Assembly (NCBI GenBank): GCA_026705345.1
Contig: JAPPAV010000017.1
Span: 1-64,000, forward strand
Direction of reading: 5' to 3'
Length of the DNA stretch: 64,000 nucleotides
Source: Gammaproteobacteria bacterium
Lineage (GTDB): Bacteria > Pseudomonadota > Gammaproteobacteria > Pseudomonadales > Azotimanducaceae
Part shown: in pieces, positions 17,582 to 26,658 of the stretch
Layout of the letters: each line of letters begins with the position of its first letter
Numbering within the stretch: the stretch's first letter is position 1
Program-made: the position numbers and the translations under genes
The notes under the pieces: model-generated
Seen by the model: only the letters and a program-made list of their open reading frames with translations
The model's database searches: none
Told to the model about the DNA's origin: nothing

Positions 17582-19048
17582 TCAGTCGTTGGCCGCCTCG
17601 GCGATATCCCGCGGCAGCACCTTCTTCACGTCGGCACCCAGTTCCCGGAACTGCTCGACCTGGCGAACCAGGTTGCCCTTGCCCGAGACGAGCCGCGCAT
17701 AGGCAGAGTCGTAGGAGCGCTTGGCGGTCCCTAGGCTCTTGCCGAGTTGGTCCATGTCCTCAAGGATCACCCGCACCTTGTCGTAGAGAGCCCCGGCCCG
17801 GCGGGCGATCTCCTGGGCGTTGCGGCTTTGCTTCTCGTAGCGCCAGACGTTGTCGATGATGCGCAGGGTCATCATAAGCGTCGTCGGGCTCACGATGACC
17901 AGACGTTTCTCGAAGGCCTCAGTGAAAATCGACGGATCGCGCTCCATGGCCATGGTGAAGGCCGCTTCCACGGGGACGAACAGCAGCACGAAATCCAGGG
18001 ACCGCACGCCCTCCAGGCGGTCGTAGTCCTGGCCAGCGAGGTTCCGGACGTGGGTTCTCAAGCTCTGCACGTGCCGGGTGATGGCAGCTTCGCGTGAGGT
18101 CTCGTCCGCAGCTGCAAGCGCCTGTTCGTACGCTGCCAAGGAAACCTTGGCATCGATCACGACGTCCTTTTCACCCGGCAGGCGGATGACGACGTCCGGC
18201 CGTTTGAGCTCGCCCAATTCGTTCCGCAGCGAAGCCTGCACCACGTATTCGTGGTCCCGTCGCAGCCCCGAATCGGTGAGAACCCGTTCCAGCACCACCT
18301 CGCCCCAGTTTCCCTGTACCCGGGTGTCGCCCTTCAGCGCCCGGGTCAGGTTCTCGGCCTCGCGGTTGACCCGCTCGCTCGCGTCCTGGAGATTGCGGAC
18401 TTCCGTCAACAGCGACGCCCGGTCCTTGGCGTCGGTGGTATAGACCTCCTCGACTTTCCGCTTGAAGTCCGTGATCTGCTCCTTGAAGGGCTTGAGGACC
18501 GTGGTGAGTTGCTCGGTGTTCGCGGTCTGCAGCTTCTGGCCGTGGTGCTCGAATATCTGGTTGGCGAGCAACTGGAACTCCTTCTTGAGCCCATCGCTCG
18601 CCTCCTTGAACAGCGCCTCCTTCTCGCGAAATCCCTTTTCGGCTTGCGCGAGTTGCGTTCGCATCTCGGTCAACTGCAGTTTGGCCGACTGGGCGTCGCT
18701 GCGAGACAATACGGTTTCTTCCCTAACCCTCTCAAATTGACTCGACAACTGGTTGTTTTCGCTTTGCAGACGGACAGCCAGCGCCTTGGATACTTCGTGT
18801 TGTTCGGACAGTGCCCTGAATGCCCCTTGGACCTTGTCCAACTCCGTTTCCGTACGCTCTAGAGAACGCGCGCGGACCTCGAGTCGCTCCTCCATCAGGC
18901 GCTTGTCCATCGCCGCTGTCTCGGCTTGTCGGCTAACCGCCTCATCGATAGCCCGTCGATAGCGCCTGCGAAGCCAAACCGCGGTGAGCGCGGCACCCAC
19001 AAGGATGCCGACCGCAAATATTGGCGCGATTATCGCGATGCCGTCCAT
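17582..19048 (-). CDS. rmuC: DNA recombination protein RmuC
   Basis: RmuC limits inverted-repeat-driven rearrangements and has a nuclease-like core. The protein is 488 residues, a normal length. It has an N-terminal membrane helix (IIAPIFAVGILVGAALTAVW), a coiled coil over roughly residues 30-200, and a conserved core with TRVQGNWGEVVLERVLTDSG, KRPDVVIRLPGEKDVVIDAK and LDFVLLFVPVEAAFTMAM. The start ATG is 14 bases from the end of the enoyl-CoA hydratase gene on the same strand. Confidence 0.94.
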   Translation of the reverse strand: MDGIAIIAPIFAVGILVGAALTAVWLRRRYRRAIDEAVSRQAETAAMDKRLMEERLEVRARSLERTETELDKVQGAFRALSEQHEVSKALAVRLQSENNQLSSQFERVREETVLSRSDAQSAKLQLTEMRTQLAQAEKGFREKEALFKEASDGLKKEFQLLANQIFEHHGQKLQTANTEQLTTVLKPFKEQITDFKRKVEEVYTTDAKDRASLLTEVRNLQDASERVNREAENLTRALKGDTRVQGNWGEVVLERVLTDSGLRRDHEYVVQASLRNELGELKRPDVVIRLPGEKDVVIDAKVSLAAYEQALAAADETSREAAITRHVQSLRTHVRNLAGQDYDRLEGVRSLDFVLLFVPVEAAFTMAMERDPSIFTEAFEKRLVIVSPTTLMMTLRIIDNVWRYEKQSRNAQEIARRAGALYDKVRVILEDMDQLGKSLGTAKRSYDSAYARLVSGKGNLVRQVEQFRELGADVKKVLPRDIAEAAND

Positions 19049-19062
19049 GGCCTCTCCTCTTC

Positions 19063-19896
19063 CTAGTCGGGCGGCTCCGGTGCCGGGCGTCGCCTGAAGA
19101 CCGGCGGACGTTTGTTCAGAAACGCGTCCACCGCTTCCTTATGCTCCGCAGAAACATACGCTTTGGCAAGCACTTCGCCCTCGCGCTTCTGCACGAGCGA
19201 GATGTCGGTCTCGGACCCGTTCTTCGTCAAGAGTTCCTTAACCCAGCGCAGATGCGGGGCTGGATTGGCCGCCATTTCCCTGGCTAGGGCCGTGGCCTCG
19301 CCCAGTAGGTTTTCCGGGCTCGTCAACCGATCCGCGAGCCCCAAGTCGAAAGCCTCCTTTCCAGAGTAGAGCCGACCCGTCAGACACATCTCGCTCGCCC
19401 TTCCGAGTCCGATTCGCTGGACTAGGAAGTGCGAACTGGCCAATTCAGGCGTAACGCCCATCTTGACGAAGAACATGCCGAACCGGGCATCCTCCGAGGC
19501 GACGATGACGTCCATCGGCAGGATCATGGTGGCGCCGACACCGACGCATGCGCCGTTGACGGCGGCGATCAGAGGTTTTGAAGATCGAACGAGGCCTATC
19601 CAGTCGCCGCCGCCACGTCCCTCCTTGCCCGACGACTCCATTCTGGCCTTGAAGTTATCTTTGATATCCGCACCGGCGCAGAAGCCCCGACCCGCACCGG
19701 TGACCACCATGGCACCGACATCCGGATCATCGTTAAGGGCGTTGATCGCCGCGTGCAGTTCGCGGCTCATCTCGTGGGTCCAGGCGTTCAGCCTCTCCGG
19801 GCGATTCAGGGTGATGACGGCGATATCGCCGCCCTTCTCGACCTCGATCGTTTCGAACGGGTCCACCTTAGTAACCGGTGTGCTCTCGCTGTGCAT
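19063..19896 (-). CDS. Enoyl-CoA hydratase/isomerase family protein
   Basis: Crotonase-fold enzyme of 277 residues acting on acyl-CoA. It has ITLNRPERLNAWTHEMSREL near the N-terminus, the oxyanion-hole loop GAGRGFCAGADIKD, a second oxyanion glycine region AAVNGACVGVGATMILPMD, and a Glu in GVTPELASSHFL at the usual catalytic position. The C-terminus carries the RRPPVF-like end of the family. It overlaps the HpaI-type aldolase gene by 29 bases. The exact substrate cannot be read from sequence; isomerase-type members are about equally likely. Confidence 0.9.
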   Translation of the reverse strand: MHSESTPVTKVDPFETIEVEKGGDIAVITLNRPERLNAWTHEMSRELHAAINALNDDPDVGAMVVTGAGRGFCAGADIKDNFKARMESSGKEGRGGGDWIGLVRSSKPLIAAVNGACVGVGATMILPMDVIVASEDARFGMFFVKMGVTPELASSHFLVQRIGLGRASEMCLTGRLYSGKEAFDLGLADRLTSPENLLGEATALAREMAANPAPHLRWVKELLTKNGSETDISLVQKREGEVLAKAYVSAEHKEAVDAFLNKRPPVFRRRPAPEPPD

Positions 19897-20656
19897 CCGC
19901 CGTCTTCCGGGCCGCTGCCAGATCGGTCGCCGCAGCTCGGGCTAGGAACCCTCCGTCGGTCCCAAGCGTCACGAGGTTGAAGCCCTGTTCCAGGTACTGC
20001 TGGGTCCGTGCCAGGCTGCCGGTATGGATGCCCGCCGCGATGCCGTGTTCGCGACATGCCGAAAGGATCTTGTCGACCGTCTCCACATGCTTGGGATTGT
20101 CGTCCTGGCCCGGCTTCAAGCCCAGTGCAAAGGCGAGATCCGCAGGACCGATATAGATGGCATCCAGACCCGGGGTCGAAGCGATCTCATCGAGGTTGTC
20201 GATGCCTTCGGCGGTCTCCACCATCGCGATGCATGCGATCTGGCCGTTGGCTTCTCCGGTATAGCCCCGTCCCGCATACATGGCGGCACGGATCGGCCCG
20301 AACGATCGCAAGCCGTCCGGGGGGTAGCGACAGGCCGAAACGGCCCGGGCGGCCTCCTCGCGGTTGTTGACCATGGGCACGATCACCCCGTACGCCCCGG
20401 CGTCCAGTGCCTTCATGATTTCGTAGGGTTCGTTCCACGGCACTCGTACGAGCGGAACCGATTCGGTCGTCGAAATAGCCGGCAGCATGTAGGTCAGGTC
20501 GTCGTAGCTCAGCATGCCGTGCTGCAGGTCCACGCATAGCCAATCGAAGCCGAGGCTCGCCATGGTCTCCGCCGTGTAGGCGTTGCCAATGCTCAACCAA
20601 CCGCCGACCGTAGAGCCCCCCGAACGCCAAGTCGCCAGTGCCTTGTTCTCTCTCAT
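19868..20656 (-). CDS. HpcH/HpaI family aldolase
   Basis: Class II, metal-dependent aldolase that cleaves 2-keto-3-deoxy or 2,4-dihydroxy diacids to pyruvate and an aldehyde. The protein is 262 residues. The family signature WLCVDLQHGMLSYDD is followed by VPLVRVPWNEPYEIMKALD, the metal ligand Glu in AMVETAEGIDNLDEI and Asp in YIGPADLAFALG. The ATG at 20654-20656 has AGGGAGG upstream and was preferred over an upstream in-frame start at 20743. It shares a 114-base divergent region with the acyl-CoA synthetase. The native substrate is unknown. Confidence 0.91.
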   Translation of the reverse strand: MRENKALATWRSGGSTVGGWLSIGNAYTAETMASLGFDWLCVDLQHGMLSYDDLTYMLPAISTTESVPLVRVPWNEPYEIMKALDAGAYGVIVPMVNNREEAARAVSACRYPPDGLRSFGPIRAAMYAGRGYTGEANGQIACIAMVETAEGIDNLDEIASTPGLDAIYIGPADLAFALGLKPGQDDNPKHVETVDKILSACREHGIAAGIHTGSLARTQQYLEQGFNLVTLGTDGGFLARAAATDLAAARKTADAQREHTGY

Positions 20657-20770
20657 TTGCCTCCCTAAGAATCGCGTCGCGCACGCCGGAAGTGGTTTGA
20701 CCCGGGGGATTGTATAGAATCCTGCGGCTCTTAGAGGGTGCAACGAAGCACCCGCACTGGAGGGGAATCA

Positions 20771-22543
20771 GTGGCAGAAGCGCAAGGCGCGTCCGCGCCG
20801 CAACTCACCGGAGCCGTCTGGAATCCCGGTTTTGCACTGCAACCTGAACTGGCGAATGCCATCGCCGAGGTCACCGCGCCCGGCAAGCCTTACCAGACGC
20901 GCCTGGAGACGATTCGCGGCGTCGACTTCACGGTATTCGCCAACGCCCCGAGCAACCTGCGCGACCTCTACGTGAGTGGACTTGCCCACGCGGAGAAAGA
21001 CTTCTACATCTACGAGGACGAGCGCTACACCTACCAGGACATGTGGGACCGGGCGGCCCAATGCGCCAACCGCCTGAGGCAACGAGGTGTCGAACCCGGG
21101 GACAGGGTCGGTATCGCGTTCCGGAACTATCCCGAGTGGATCGCGGCGTTCATGGGTATCACGTCCATGGGTGCCGTGGCAGTCGCGATGAACGCCTGGT
21201 GGTCCGGCGAGGAACTGGTCTACGGCATCGAAGACAGCGGCCTCAAGCTCCTGTTCACGGACATCGAGCGAACCGAGCGCCTGATGGGGCACCTCGACCA
21301 ACTCGGCATCGAACTCATCGCCATCCGACACCGCCACGATGGACTCGCCACCTGGGAAGAGTTCCTAGACGGCGCTTCCACCGAGATGCCCATGCCGGAG
21401 ATCGCACCCGAAGACAACGCCACCATCCTCTACACGTCCGGCTCCACCGCACATCCCAAGGGCGTTCTTTCCACGCACCGGTCGATCGGCAACGCGCTCT
21501 TGGGCTGGGAGTGCGGGGGTGCCATCGCCATGGCGATGAACCCGCAGATGGGTGCCGCAGTGGGCCGGGCCGCCCCGCCCCCGCAGGACCCGCCGTCGAT
21601 CATCCTCACGGTGCCGCTGTTCCACGTCACCGGTCTCGTGGTGCAGATGCTGTCGTCCTTCCGCCGCGGGCGGAAAGTCGTCGGCATGTACAAGTGGGAT
21701 GTCGAGGAGGCGCTCAGGATCATTCAGGACGAACGCATCACCGAGTTCAACGGCGTTCCCACCATGGCCTGGGAGCTCGTCCAGGCACCCAACCGAGGGA
21801 AGTACGATCTGTCGAGTTTGAAGAGTGCCGGCGGCGGCGGGGCACCCATGGCGCCCGAACACGCACGGCAGATCGACAAGACCATCGCCAAGGGCGCCCC
21901 GGGGACCGGCTGGGGCATGACCGAGACCCAGGGGCTGGCAACCACGATCGGCGGTCCCGCTTTCCTACAACGGCCGCGCAGTTGCGGGCGCGCCGTCCCA
22001 CCCATCGTCAAGGTCAAGGCCGTGAAGGACGACGGCACCGACGCAGCACCCCTAGAGACCGGCGAGCTGTGGATCTGGGGCGTGCAGAACTTCTCCGAAT
22101 ACTGGAACAAACCCGACGCCACGGCGGAGTCCCTGACCGACGGTTGGGTGCATACCGGCGACATCGGGCACCTGGACGAAGAAGGGTACGTGTTCATCAC
22201 CGACCGCGAAAAGGACATGGTTCTGCGCGGCGGCGAGAACATCGGCTGCCAAGAGGTGGAGGCCGTGCTCTACGAGCACCCCTCGATCCTAGAAGCGGCC
22301 GTATTCGGCGTACCCGACGAGCGCCTGGGCGAGACGGTGGCCACGGTCGTCGTCGTCCGCCCGGGCATGGCCTTGACCGTCGAGGATGTCCAAGCCTTCG
22401 CCGCGGAACACCTGGCCCGGTTCAAGGTTCCCGACCATGTCTGGCTCCGCACCGAACGCTTACCGCGCATCGCGTCGGAGAAGATCTTCAAGCGGGGGTT
22501 GCGGGAGGAGGCGATCGAACTGCTGGGATCTGCAAGCGCCTGA
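20771..22543 (+). CDS. AMP-binding acyl-CoA synthetase
   Basis: ANL-superfamily ligase of 590 residues that adenylates a carboxylic acid and transfers it to CoA. It shows the P-loop ILYTSGSTAHPKGV, the A5 motif GWGMTETQGL, VHTGDIGHLDEEGYVFITDR, RGGENIGCQEVE and a C-terminal catalytic Lys in IASEKIFKRGL, where GK is usual. GGAGGGG before the GTG at 20771 fixes the start; a longer frame begins at 20738. The neighbouring enoyl-CoA hydratase suggests a fatty or aromatic acid route, but the substrate is not determinable. Confidence 0.94.
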   Translation: MAEAQGASAPQLTGAVWNPGFALQPELANAIAEVTAPGKPYQTRLETIRGVDFTVFANAPSNLRDLYVSGLAHAEKDFYIYEDERYTYQDMWDRAAQCANRLRQRGVEPGDRVGIAFRNYPEWIAAFMGITSMGAVAVAMNAWWSGEELVYGIEDSGLKLLFTDIERTERLMGHLDQLGIELIAIRHRHDGLATWEEFLDGASTEMPMPEIAPEDNATILYTSGSTAHPKGVLSTHRSIGNALLGWECGGAIAMAMNPQMGAAVGRAAPPPQDPPSIILTVPLFHVTGLVVQMLSSFRRGRKVVGMYKWDVEEALRIIQDERITEFNGVPTMAWELVQAPNRGKYDLSSLKSAGGGGAPMAPEHARQIDKTIAKGAPGTGWGMTETQGLATTIGGPAFLQRPRSCGRAVPPIVKVKAVKDDGTDAAPLETGELWIWGVQNFSEYWNKPDATAESLTDGWVHTGDIGHLDEEGYVFITDREKDMVLRGGENIGCQEVEAVLYEHPSILEAAVFGVPDERLGETVATVVVVRPGMALTVEDVQAFAAEHLARFKVPDHVWLRTERLPRIASEKIFKRGLREEAIELLGSASA

Positions 22544-22565
22544 CGCCGCGTGAGCCACCCCGGCA

Positions 22566-23231
22566 TCACCCGCCGTAGGGAACGAGAAAGACGCATAGCC
22601 AGTGTCCTTCGACGCGCTGGAAGAATCCCTGTCCCGCCTCGATCGTCGCGGTTGACCGGCGTGGACGGGTCGTGATGGCACCGAAAGTACCGTCCTCCTC
22701 GGCCTTCACCTCCACATCGCCGAACTCGAGGTATTCGCCTACCAAGGGATTGACGGCCTTGTAGACGGCCTCCTTCGCGGCAAACAACATCGTGCGCCAG
22801 TCCTTCTCGACCGATCGCTCCCGCTCCCTTCTCAGCAAAACACGTCCGGCCAATTCATCGGTCACCCGCCGTTCCAACTCCAGGTCGACCCCCATACCGG
22901 CGACGTTCCCTGCACGCGCGACCATTGCGAGCGCCAAGGAACGGCTGTGGGTGATCGATCCAACGCTGCCGGATGGCCAGACTGGCACCCGCCCATGGGT
23001 CGTCACCGCCACGTCGCGGATCCCCAACAGTTCGAGGGCATGTCGCGCAACGCGTCGGCCAGAGGAATACTCGCGGCGGCGAACATCGCCCATCCGCTCC
23101 AGGCCCGCCCGTTCAGCCGCAAGCAGCTCCCGGGTATGGTCGTCGACCCGCCCACACGCCAGTGCGACGTTCGGCTCGCCAAAGGGAAGCTCGAACGGTT
23201 CGATACCATCCAGAAATCCGCAGTAAGGCAT
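22566..23231 (-). CDS. 4'-phosphopantetheinyl transferase (EntD/Sfp type)
   Basis: Transfers phosphopantetheine from CoA to carrier proteins. It is 221 residues from the chosen ATG at 23229-23231, matching EntD-type lengths; the frame also runs 52 codons further up. EntD motifs present are RREYSSGRRVARHALELLG, SVGSITHSRSLALAMV, the metal-binding GVDLELERRV and FAAKEAVYKAVNPL. It converges with the acyl-CoA synthetase, leaving 22 bases between them. No polyketide or peptide synthetase lies in this window, so the target may be encoded elsewhere. Confidence 0.9.
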   Translation of the reverse strand: MPYCGFLDGIEPFELPFGEPNVALACGRVDDHTRELLAAERAGLERMGDVRRREYSSGRRVARHALELLGIRDVAVTTHGRVPVWPSGSVGSITHSRSLALAMVARAGNVAGMGVDLELERRVTDELAGRVLLRRERERSVEKDWRTMLFAAKEAVYKAVNPLVGEYLEFGDVEVKAEEDGTFGAITTRPRRSTATIEAGQGFFQRVEGHWLCVFLVPYGG

Positions 23232-23347
23232 TAGCGCCTCGGCGCCCCTGAACGTCCCGTCGAGGCCGTCTTGCGCAAGGTTGCGCGACACGCCTGGCCT
23301 ATCGAAGAACTCCGGCGCATACGGCCTCTTGTCGATCAGCGGTTCCC

Positions 23348-23353
23348 TATAAT
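23348..23353 (+). promoter_or_regulatory. Candidate -10 element
   Basis: A perfect TATAAT lies 69 bases before the Ntn-hydrolase ATG in a divergent intergenic region. No good -35 is found; CTCTTG sits 16 bases upstream. On the other strand the same bases read TATTAT and could serve the phosphopantetheinyl transferase gene. Confidence 0.35.
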
Positions 23354-23421
23354 ACGCAGCCCTGCCGACGCGGCGGTCGCACGTCACGTGACCGCCGCTG
23401 AGCCGTTACTGAGCACTCCGC

Positions 23422-23985
23422 ATGTCAATCGCCGTCGCTATCCAGAAAAACCGCCGCCTCGTTCTCGGTACCGACAGTCTGTACACCTTTGGTGATCGCC
23501 GCATACCGGAAGACGTCGTCGCTTCCAAGATCCGGCGAGTGGGCGCTGCCTACCTTGCCGCCACCGGCTGGGGCATCTACGACGACATTCTGAATGACTA
23601 CCTGTCGCGCGCGGGAGAGGCGGACCTATCGAGCCGCCCCGCCGTGTTTGCTTTCTTCATGGCGTTCTGGAAGGAACTCCACGAACACTACCCGTTCGTG
23701 AAAGACCAGCCGGAGGACGGCGAACATTCCCCGTTCGGCGAACTCGACGCGTCGTTTCTCATCGTCAGTCCGCAAGGCATCTTCCATGTGTCGGGCAACA
23801 TGACCGTTACCGAGTTCGCCCGCTACTACGCAATCGGTTCGGGTTGCGAATACGCATTGGGTGCCGCGTCCGTCCTCTACGGTACAGAGGCCGACAGCAA
23901 GACGATCTGCCGTGAGTCCGTGGAAGCCGCGATCAAGTTCAACATCTACTGCGGCGGCGACGTCAACATCGTCGAACTCGACTAG
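23422..23985 (+). CDS. Proteasome/HslV-like Ntn hydrolase with N-terminal Ser
   Basis: Proteasome-fold protein of 187 residues. After Met removal, SIAVAIQKNRRLVLGTDS lines up with the HslV start TTIVSVRRNGHVVIAGDG, so Ser1 takes the place of catalytic Thr1. Asp17 is kept, and Lys35 (ASKIRRVG) matches Lys33 with a two-residue insertion. A stop codon (TGA 23410-23412) lies in frame just upstream, so there is no propeptide and Met-Ser must be the N-terminus. Later blocks (YLAATGWGIYDDIL, YYAIGSGCEYALGAA) also fit the fold. No HslU-like ATPase is adjacent. The subgroup and its substrates are unknown. Confidence 0.82.
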   Translation: MSIAVAIQKNRRLVLGTDSLYTFGDRRIPEDVVASKIRRVGAAYLAATGWGIYDDILNDYLSRAGEADLSSRPAVFAFFMAFWKELHEHYPFVKDQPEDGEHSPFGELDASFLIVSPQGIFHVSGNMTVTEFARYYAIGSGCEYALGAASVLYGTEADSKTICRESVEAAIKFNIYCGGDVNIVELD

Positions 23986-24097
23986 GGCCGCCGGCACCCG
24001 CCTCCATGAGGAAGCCGTGATAGGCTCCTCTCGGATGGGTGACAGTCGTTGCGAACCCGTCCTTGACGCATGTCTCACTAGCTAGGTGGATCAAGCA

Positions 24098-24895
24098 ATG
24101 ATGCTCGTGGAGCAAATCTGGACCGGCAACGCCTTCCGCAACTTCAACTATCTCATCGCCTGCTCCGAGACCGGCGAGGCGCTGGCGATCGACCCCCTTG
24201 ACTACCGCAAGTGCCTTGATGCGGCCAAGGCCCAGGGCTGGGAAATCACGCAGGTCCTGAACACCCACGAGCACGGCGACCACACCGGCGGCAACGGCCC
24301 GGTGATCGAAGCGACCGGGGCCAAGCTGCTCGCCCACCACAACGCCGGACCCCGCATCGACGGCATCGACGTCGGTCTATCCGCCGGCGACACGGTGGAC
24401 GTGGGCCACTCCGTTGAGTTGCTGGCCCTCGACACGCCCGGGCATACGATGAGTCACATCTGCCTGCTGTCAAAAACCGACCAGCCGGCGCTGTTCAGCG
24501 GCGACACGCTGTTCAACGCCGGTGCCGGCAACTGCCACGGCGGCGGCCATCCTAAGGAACTCTACGAGACCTTCGTTAAGCAACTCGACAAGCTCTCCGA
24601 CGACACCCTGGTCTACCCCGGGCACGACTACATCACCAACAACCTCGGCTTCACGCTGGACCGGGAACCCGACAACGCGGCCGCTGCAGATCTCCTGGCG
24701 GAGTTGGAAGGGACCCATGATCCGGGAAGCGCCATGGTGACCACGCTCGCGCAGGAGAAGGAGTTCAACACCTTCTTCCGCCTCTCGAGCCCCACCATGA
24801 TCGCCAAGCTGCGCGACGAGTTCCCGGACATGTCTGACAACCCAACCGACGAGGACGTGTTCCTCCGACTGCGCGAATTGCGCAATAGCTGGTAG
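24098..24895 (+). CDS. Metallo-beta-lactamase fold hydrolase, hydroxyacylglutathione hydrolase (GloB) type
   Basis: Glyoxalase II-like enzyme of 265 residues. The zinc ligands are THEHGDHTGG, the His of DTPGHTMSHI, the Asp of FSGDTLFNAGAGNCHGGG and the His of YPGHDYITNNLGF. The family C-terminal helix region ends in EDVFLRLRELRNSW. The ATG at 24098 with GGTGGA upstream is preferred; a GTG four codons earlier (24086) is the alternative. It would hydrolyse S-lactoylglutathione or a similar thioester in the cytoplasm. It is preceded by 112 bases of non-coding DNA. Confidence 0.92.
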   Translation: MMLVEQIWTGNAFRNFNYLIACSETGEALAIDPLDYRKCLDAAKAQGWEITQVLNTHEHGDHTGGNGPVIEATGAKLLAHHNAGPRIDGIDVGLSAGDTVDVGHSVELLALDTPGHTMSHICLLSKTDQPALFSGDTLFNAGAGNCHGGGHPKELYETFVKQLDKLSDDTLVYPGHDYITNNLGFTLDREPDNAAAADLLAELEGTHDPGSAMVTTLAQEKEFNTFFRLSSPTMIAKLRDEFPDMSDNPTDEDVFLRLRELRNSW

Positions 24896-24925
24896 CAACC
24901 TGAGCCGGCCGCTGTAAGTCTCGCC

Positions 24926-26308
24926 GTGAACGCCGAGGAGCCAAAGCGGCGGCGGTATCTCCTGCTTGATGCCCGGATCGTAGAAGGCGTCCAGAACGCG
25001 GAACTCACGCTCGGGACGGTCAAGAAGCACAGTGGGAATCCGCTGTTCGGCGAGGACAGGTCCTGGGAAAAGCGCTTCGACAACCTCTACGGCAATATCA
25101 CCTACGACGACGAGGAAAGTACCTACAAGTGCTGGTACAGCCCTTTCATCGTCGACAATTCGTCAATGGGCATGACCCTTCAACAACGGAAGGAAGTCGA
25201 ATACCGGGCGCCTCGCAACCGGGAAATGGCGATCTGCTACGCCACGTCGAAAGACGGTCTAGCTTGGAACAAGCCTGAACTGGGGCTTGTCGAGTACCAA
25301 GGGAGCAAAGCCAACAATATCCTTTGGCGCGGCGCCGGCGACAACGCAATCCCGGGAGGTCCGCATGGTTCTGGGATCCTTCGAGACCTCCGGGATCCCG
25401 ACCCCGATCGTCGGTACAAAGCCTTTCTCAAGTCCAAGACACTCTCTGTGGCTTTCTCCGCCGACGGCATCCACTGGGCACCGGCCATAGCCTGTCCGGA
25501 AGCAAACAGCGCAGGAGATACCCACAACAATGCCTTCTGGGCGCCTACCCTAGGAAGGTATGTCGGGATAACCCGCACATGGCGGACTAAACCGTTTCGG
25601 CGTCAGGTCGCACGGACTTCGAGTGACGACTACCTGAATTGGGAGTCCACCCAGCCCGTGTTGGAGGGGTTGGACGCCAACCAACAGACCTACGCGATGC
25701 CGGTGTTCTTTCATGGCGGCGTGTATATCGGCCTCCTCGCCATTCACGACCAGGAAACGGACCGCGTCTGGGCGGAACTGGCGTGGAGTCCCGACACGAA
25801 AAAGTGGCACCGCGTTCTTCCCGGAACCCCGCTAATCCCGAATAGCGGCAACGAGGGCGACTACGACTGGGGTTGCGTATACCCCGCGGCATGCCCGGTC
25901 TTCCTAGACGACGAAATTCGTTTGTACTACGGCGGCAGCGACGGGCTTCACACGAGCTGGCGAAACGGATTCCTATGCTTGGCGACGTTGCGTCCCGACG
26001 GCTTCGCCGGCTACAAGGTGACGGACGCGTCGAAGCGGGCCCTGGTAACAACGACCCCGGTGTTGGACGCGAACGTAGGGCTCAGGGTCTCGGCGGACAT
26101 TGCAGACGGCGGCAAACTCGTTGTGCGTGTCTTGGACGGGGAGCAGCGGGTGCTGGCCGAAAGCGAGCCGCTCACGACGACGGTATCGGATGCGCAAGTG
26201 CGGTGGCTGGACGACAGTGCGCTGCACGCGTCCAAACCGAAAACGGCCCGGCTTCAATTCGCGTTCCAGGACGCCACCGTGTATTCGTTTTCCGTGGGGT
26301 CGGAGTAA
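24926..26308 (+). CDS. Glycosidase-like beta-propeller protein (GH43/GH32-like)
   Basis: Protein of 460 residues. Blade-like repeats such as YATSKDGLAWNKPELGLVEY, VAFSADGIHWAPAI, TSSDDYLNWESTQP and LAWSPDTKKWHRV are characteristic of five-bladed glycosidase propellers. GTPLIPNSGNEGDYDWGCVY and IRLYYGGSDGLHTSWRNGF are typical of GH43/GH32-like proteins. The last 100 residues may be a small beta-sandwich. No signal peptide is visible, so it looks cytoplasmic. The GTG start at 24926 is 30 bases after the GloB-like gene. Activity and sugar are unknown. Confidence 0.75.
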   Translation: MNAEEPKRRRYLLLDARIVEGVQNAELTLGTVKKHSGNPLFGEDRSWEKRFDNLYGNITYDDEESTYKCWYSPFIVDNSSMGMTLQQRKEVEYRAPRNREMAICYATSKDGLAWNKPELGLVEYQGSKANNILWRGAGDNAIPGGPHGSGILRDLRDPDPDRRYKAFLKSKTLSVAFSADGIHWAPAIACPEANSAGDTHNNAFWAPTLGRYVGITRTWRTKPFRRQVARTSSDDYLNWESTQPVLEGLDANQQTYAMPVFFHGGVYIGLLAIHDQETDRVWAELAWSPDTKKWHRVLPGTPLIPNSGNEGDYDWGCVYPAACPVFLDDEIRLYYGGSDGLHTSWRNGFLCLATLRPDGFAGYKVTDASKRALVTTTPVLDANVGLRVSADIADGGKLVVRVLDGEQRVLAESEPLTTTVSDAQVRWLDDSALHASKPKTARLQFAFQDATVYSFSVGSE

Positions 26309-26323
26309 CCGACCGACGCCAAT

Positions 26324-26409
26324 TGGTGCCTAGGGGGGGAGTCGAACCCCCACGCCACGAGGACACTGGAACCTAAATCCAGCCCGTCTACCAGTTCCGG
26401 CACCTAGGC
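26324..26409 (-). tRNA. tRNA-Leu (anticodon TAG)
   Basis: Complete class II tRNA with encoded CCA. The acceptor stem is GCCTAGG / CCTAGGC. The anticodon stem-loop is CTGGA-TTTAGGT-TCCAG, there is a long variable arm, and the T arm is GGGGGTTCGACTCCCCC. It lies 77 bases from a tRNA-Leu(TAA) on the other strand. Confidence 0.97.
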
Positions 26410-26486
26410 GGTGGACGCGAAGCATAGGCGTCCGTCCGTGGACGGGCAACAGCAGCCCGGTCGTGGGCAGGCTATCCTTGCGACGC

Positions 26487-26575
26487 GCCCGGGTGGTGAA
26501 ATTGGTAGACACAAGGGACTTAAAATCCCTCGGAGCAGAAGCTCCGTGCCGGTTCGACCCCGGCCCCGGGCACCA
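26487..26575 (+). tRNA. tRNA-Leu (anticodon TAA)
   Basis: Acceptor stem GCCCGGG / CCCGGGC with encoded ACCA end. The anticodon loop is CTTAAAA within GGGA / TCCC. The long variable arm is CGGAGCAGAAGCTCCG and the T arm is CCGGTTCGACCCCGG. It is transcribed away from tRNA-Leu(TAG). Confidence 0.97.
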
Positions 26576-26658
26576 GGACCTATGCGCGAGGAATACGATC
26601 TCAGTGGAAGGCCGATTCGTTGGTTGGCAACGACTCCACTTCTAACGCCAATCCGCCA

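Noticed and set aside
21043..22578. 511-codon plus-strand frame overlapping the acyl-CoA synthetase
   Set aside because: Arg/Gly/His-rich shifted reading of the synthetase; no motifs.
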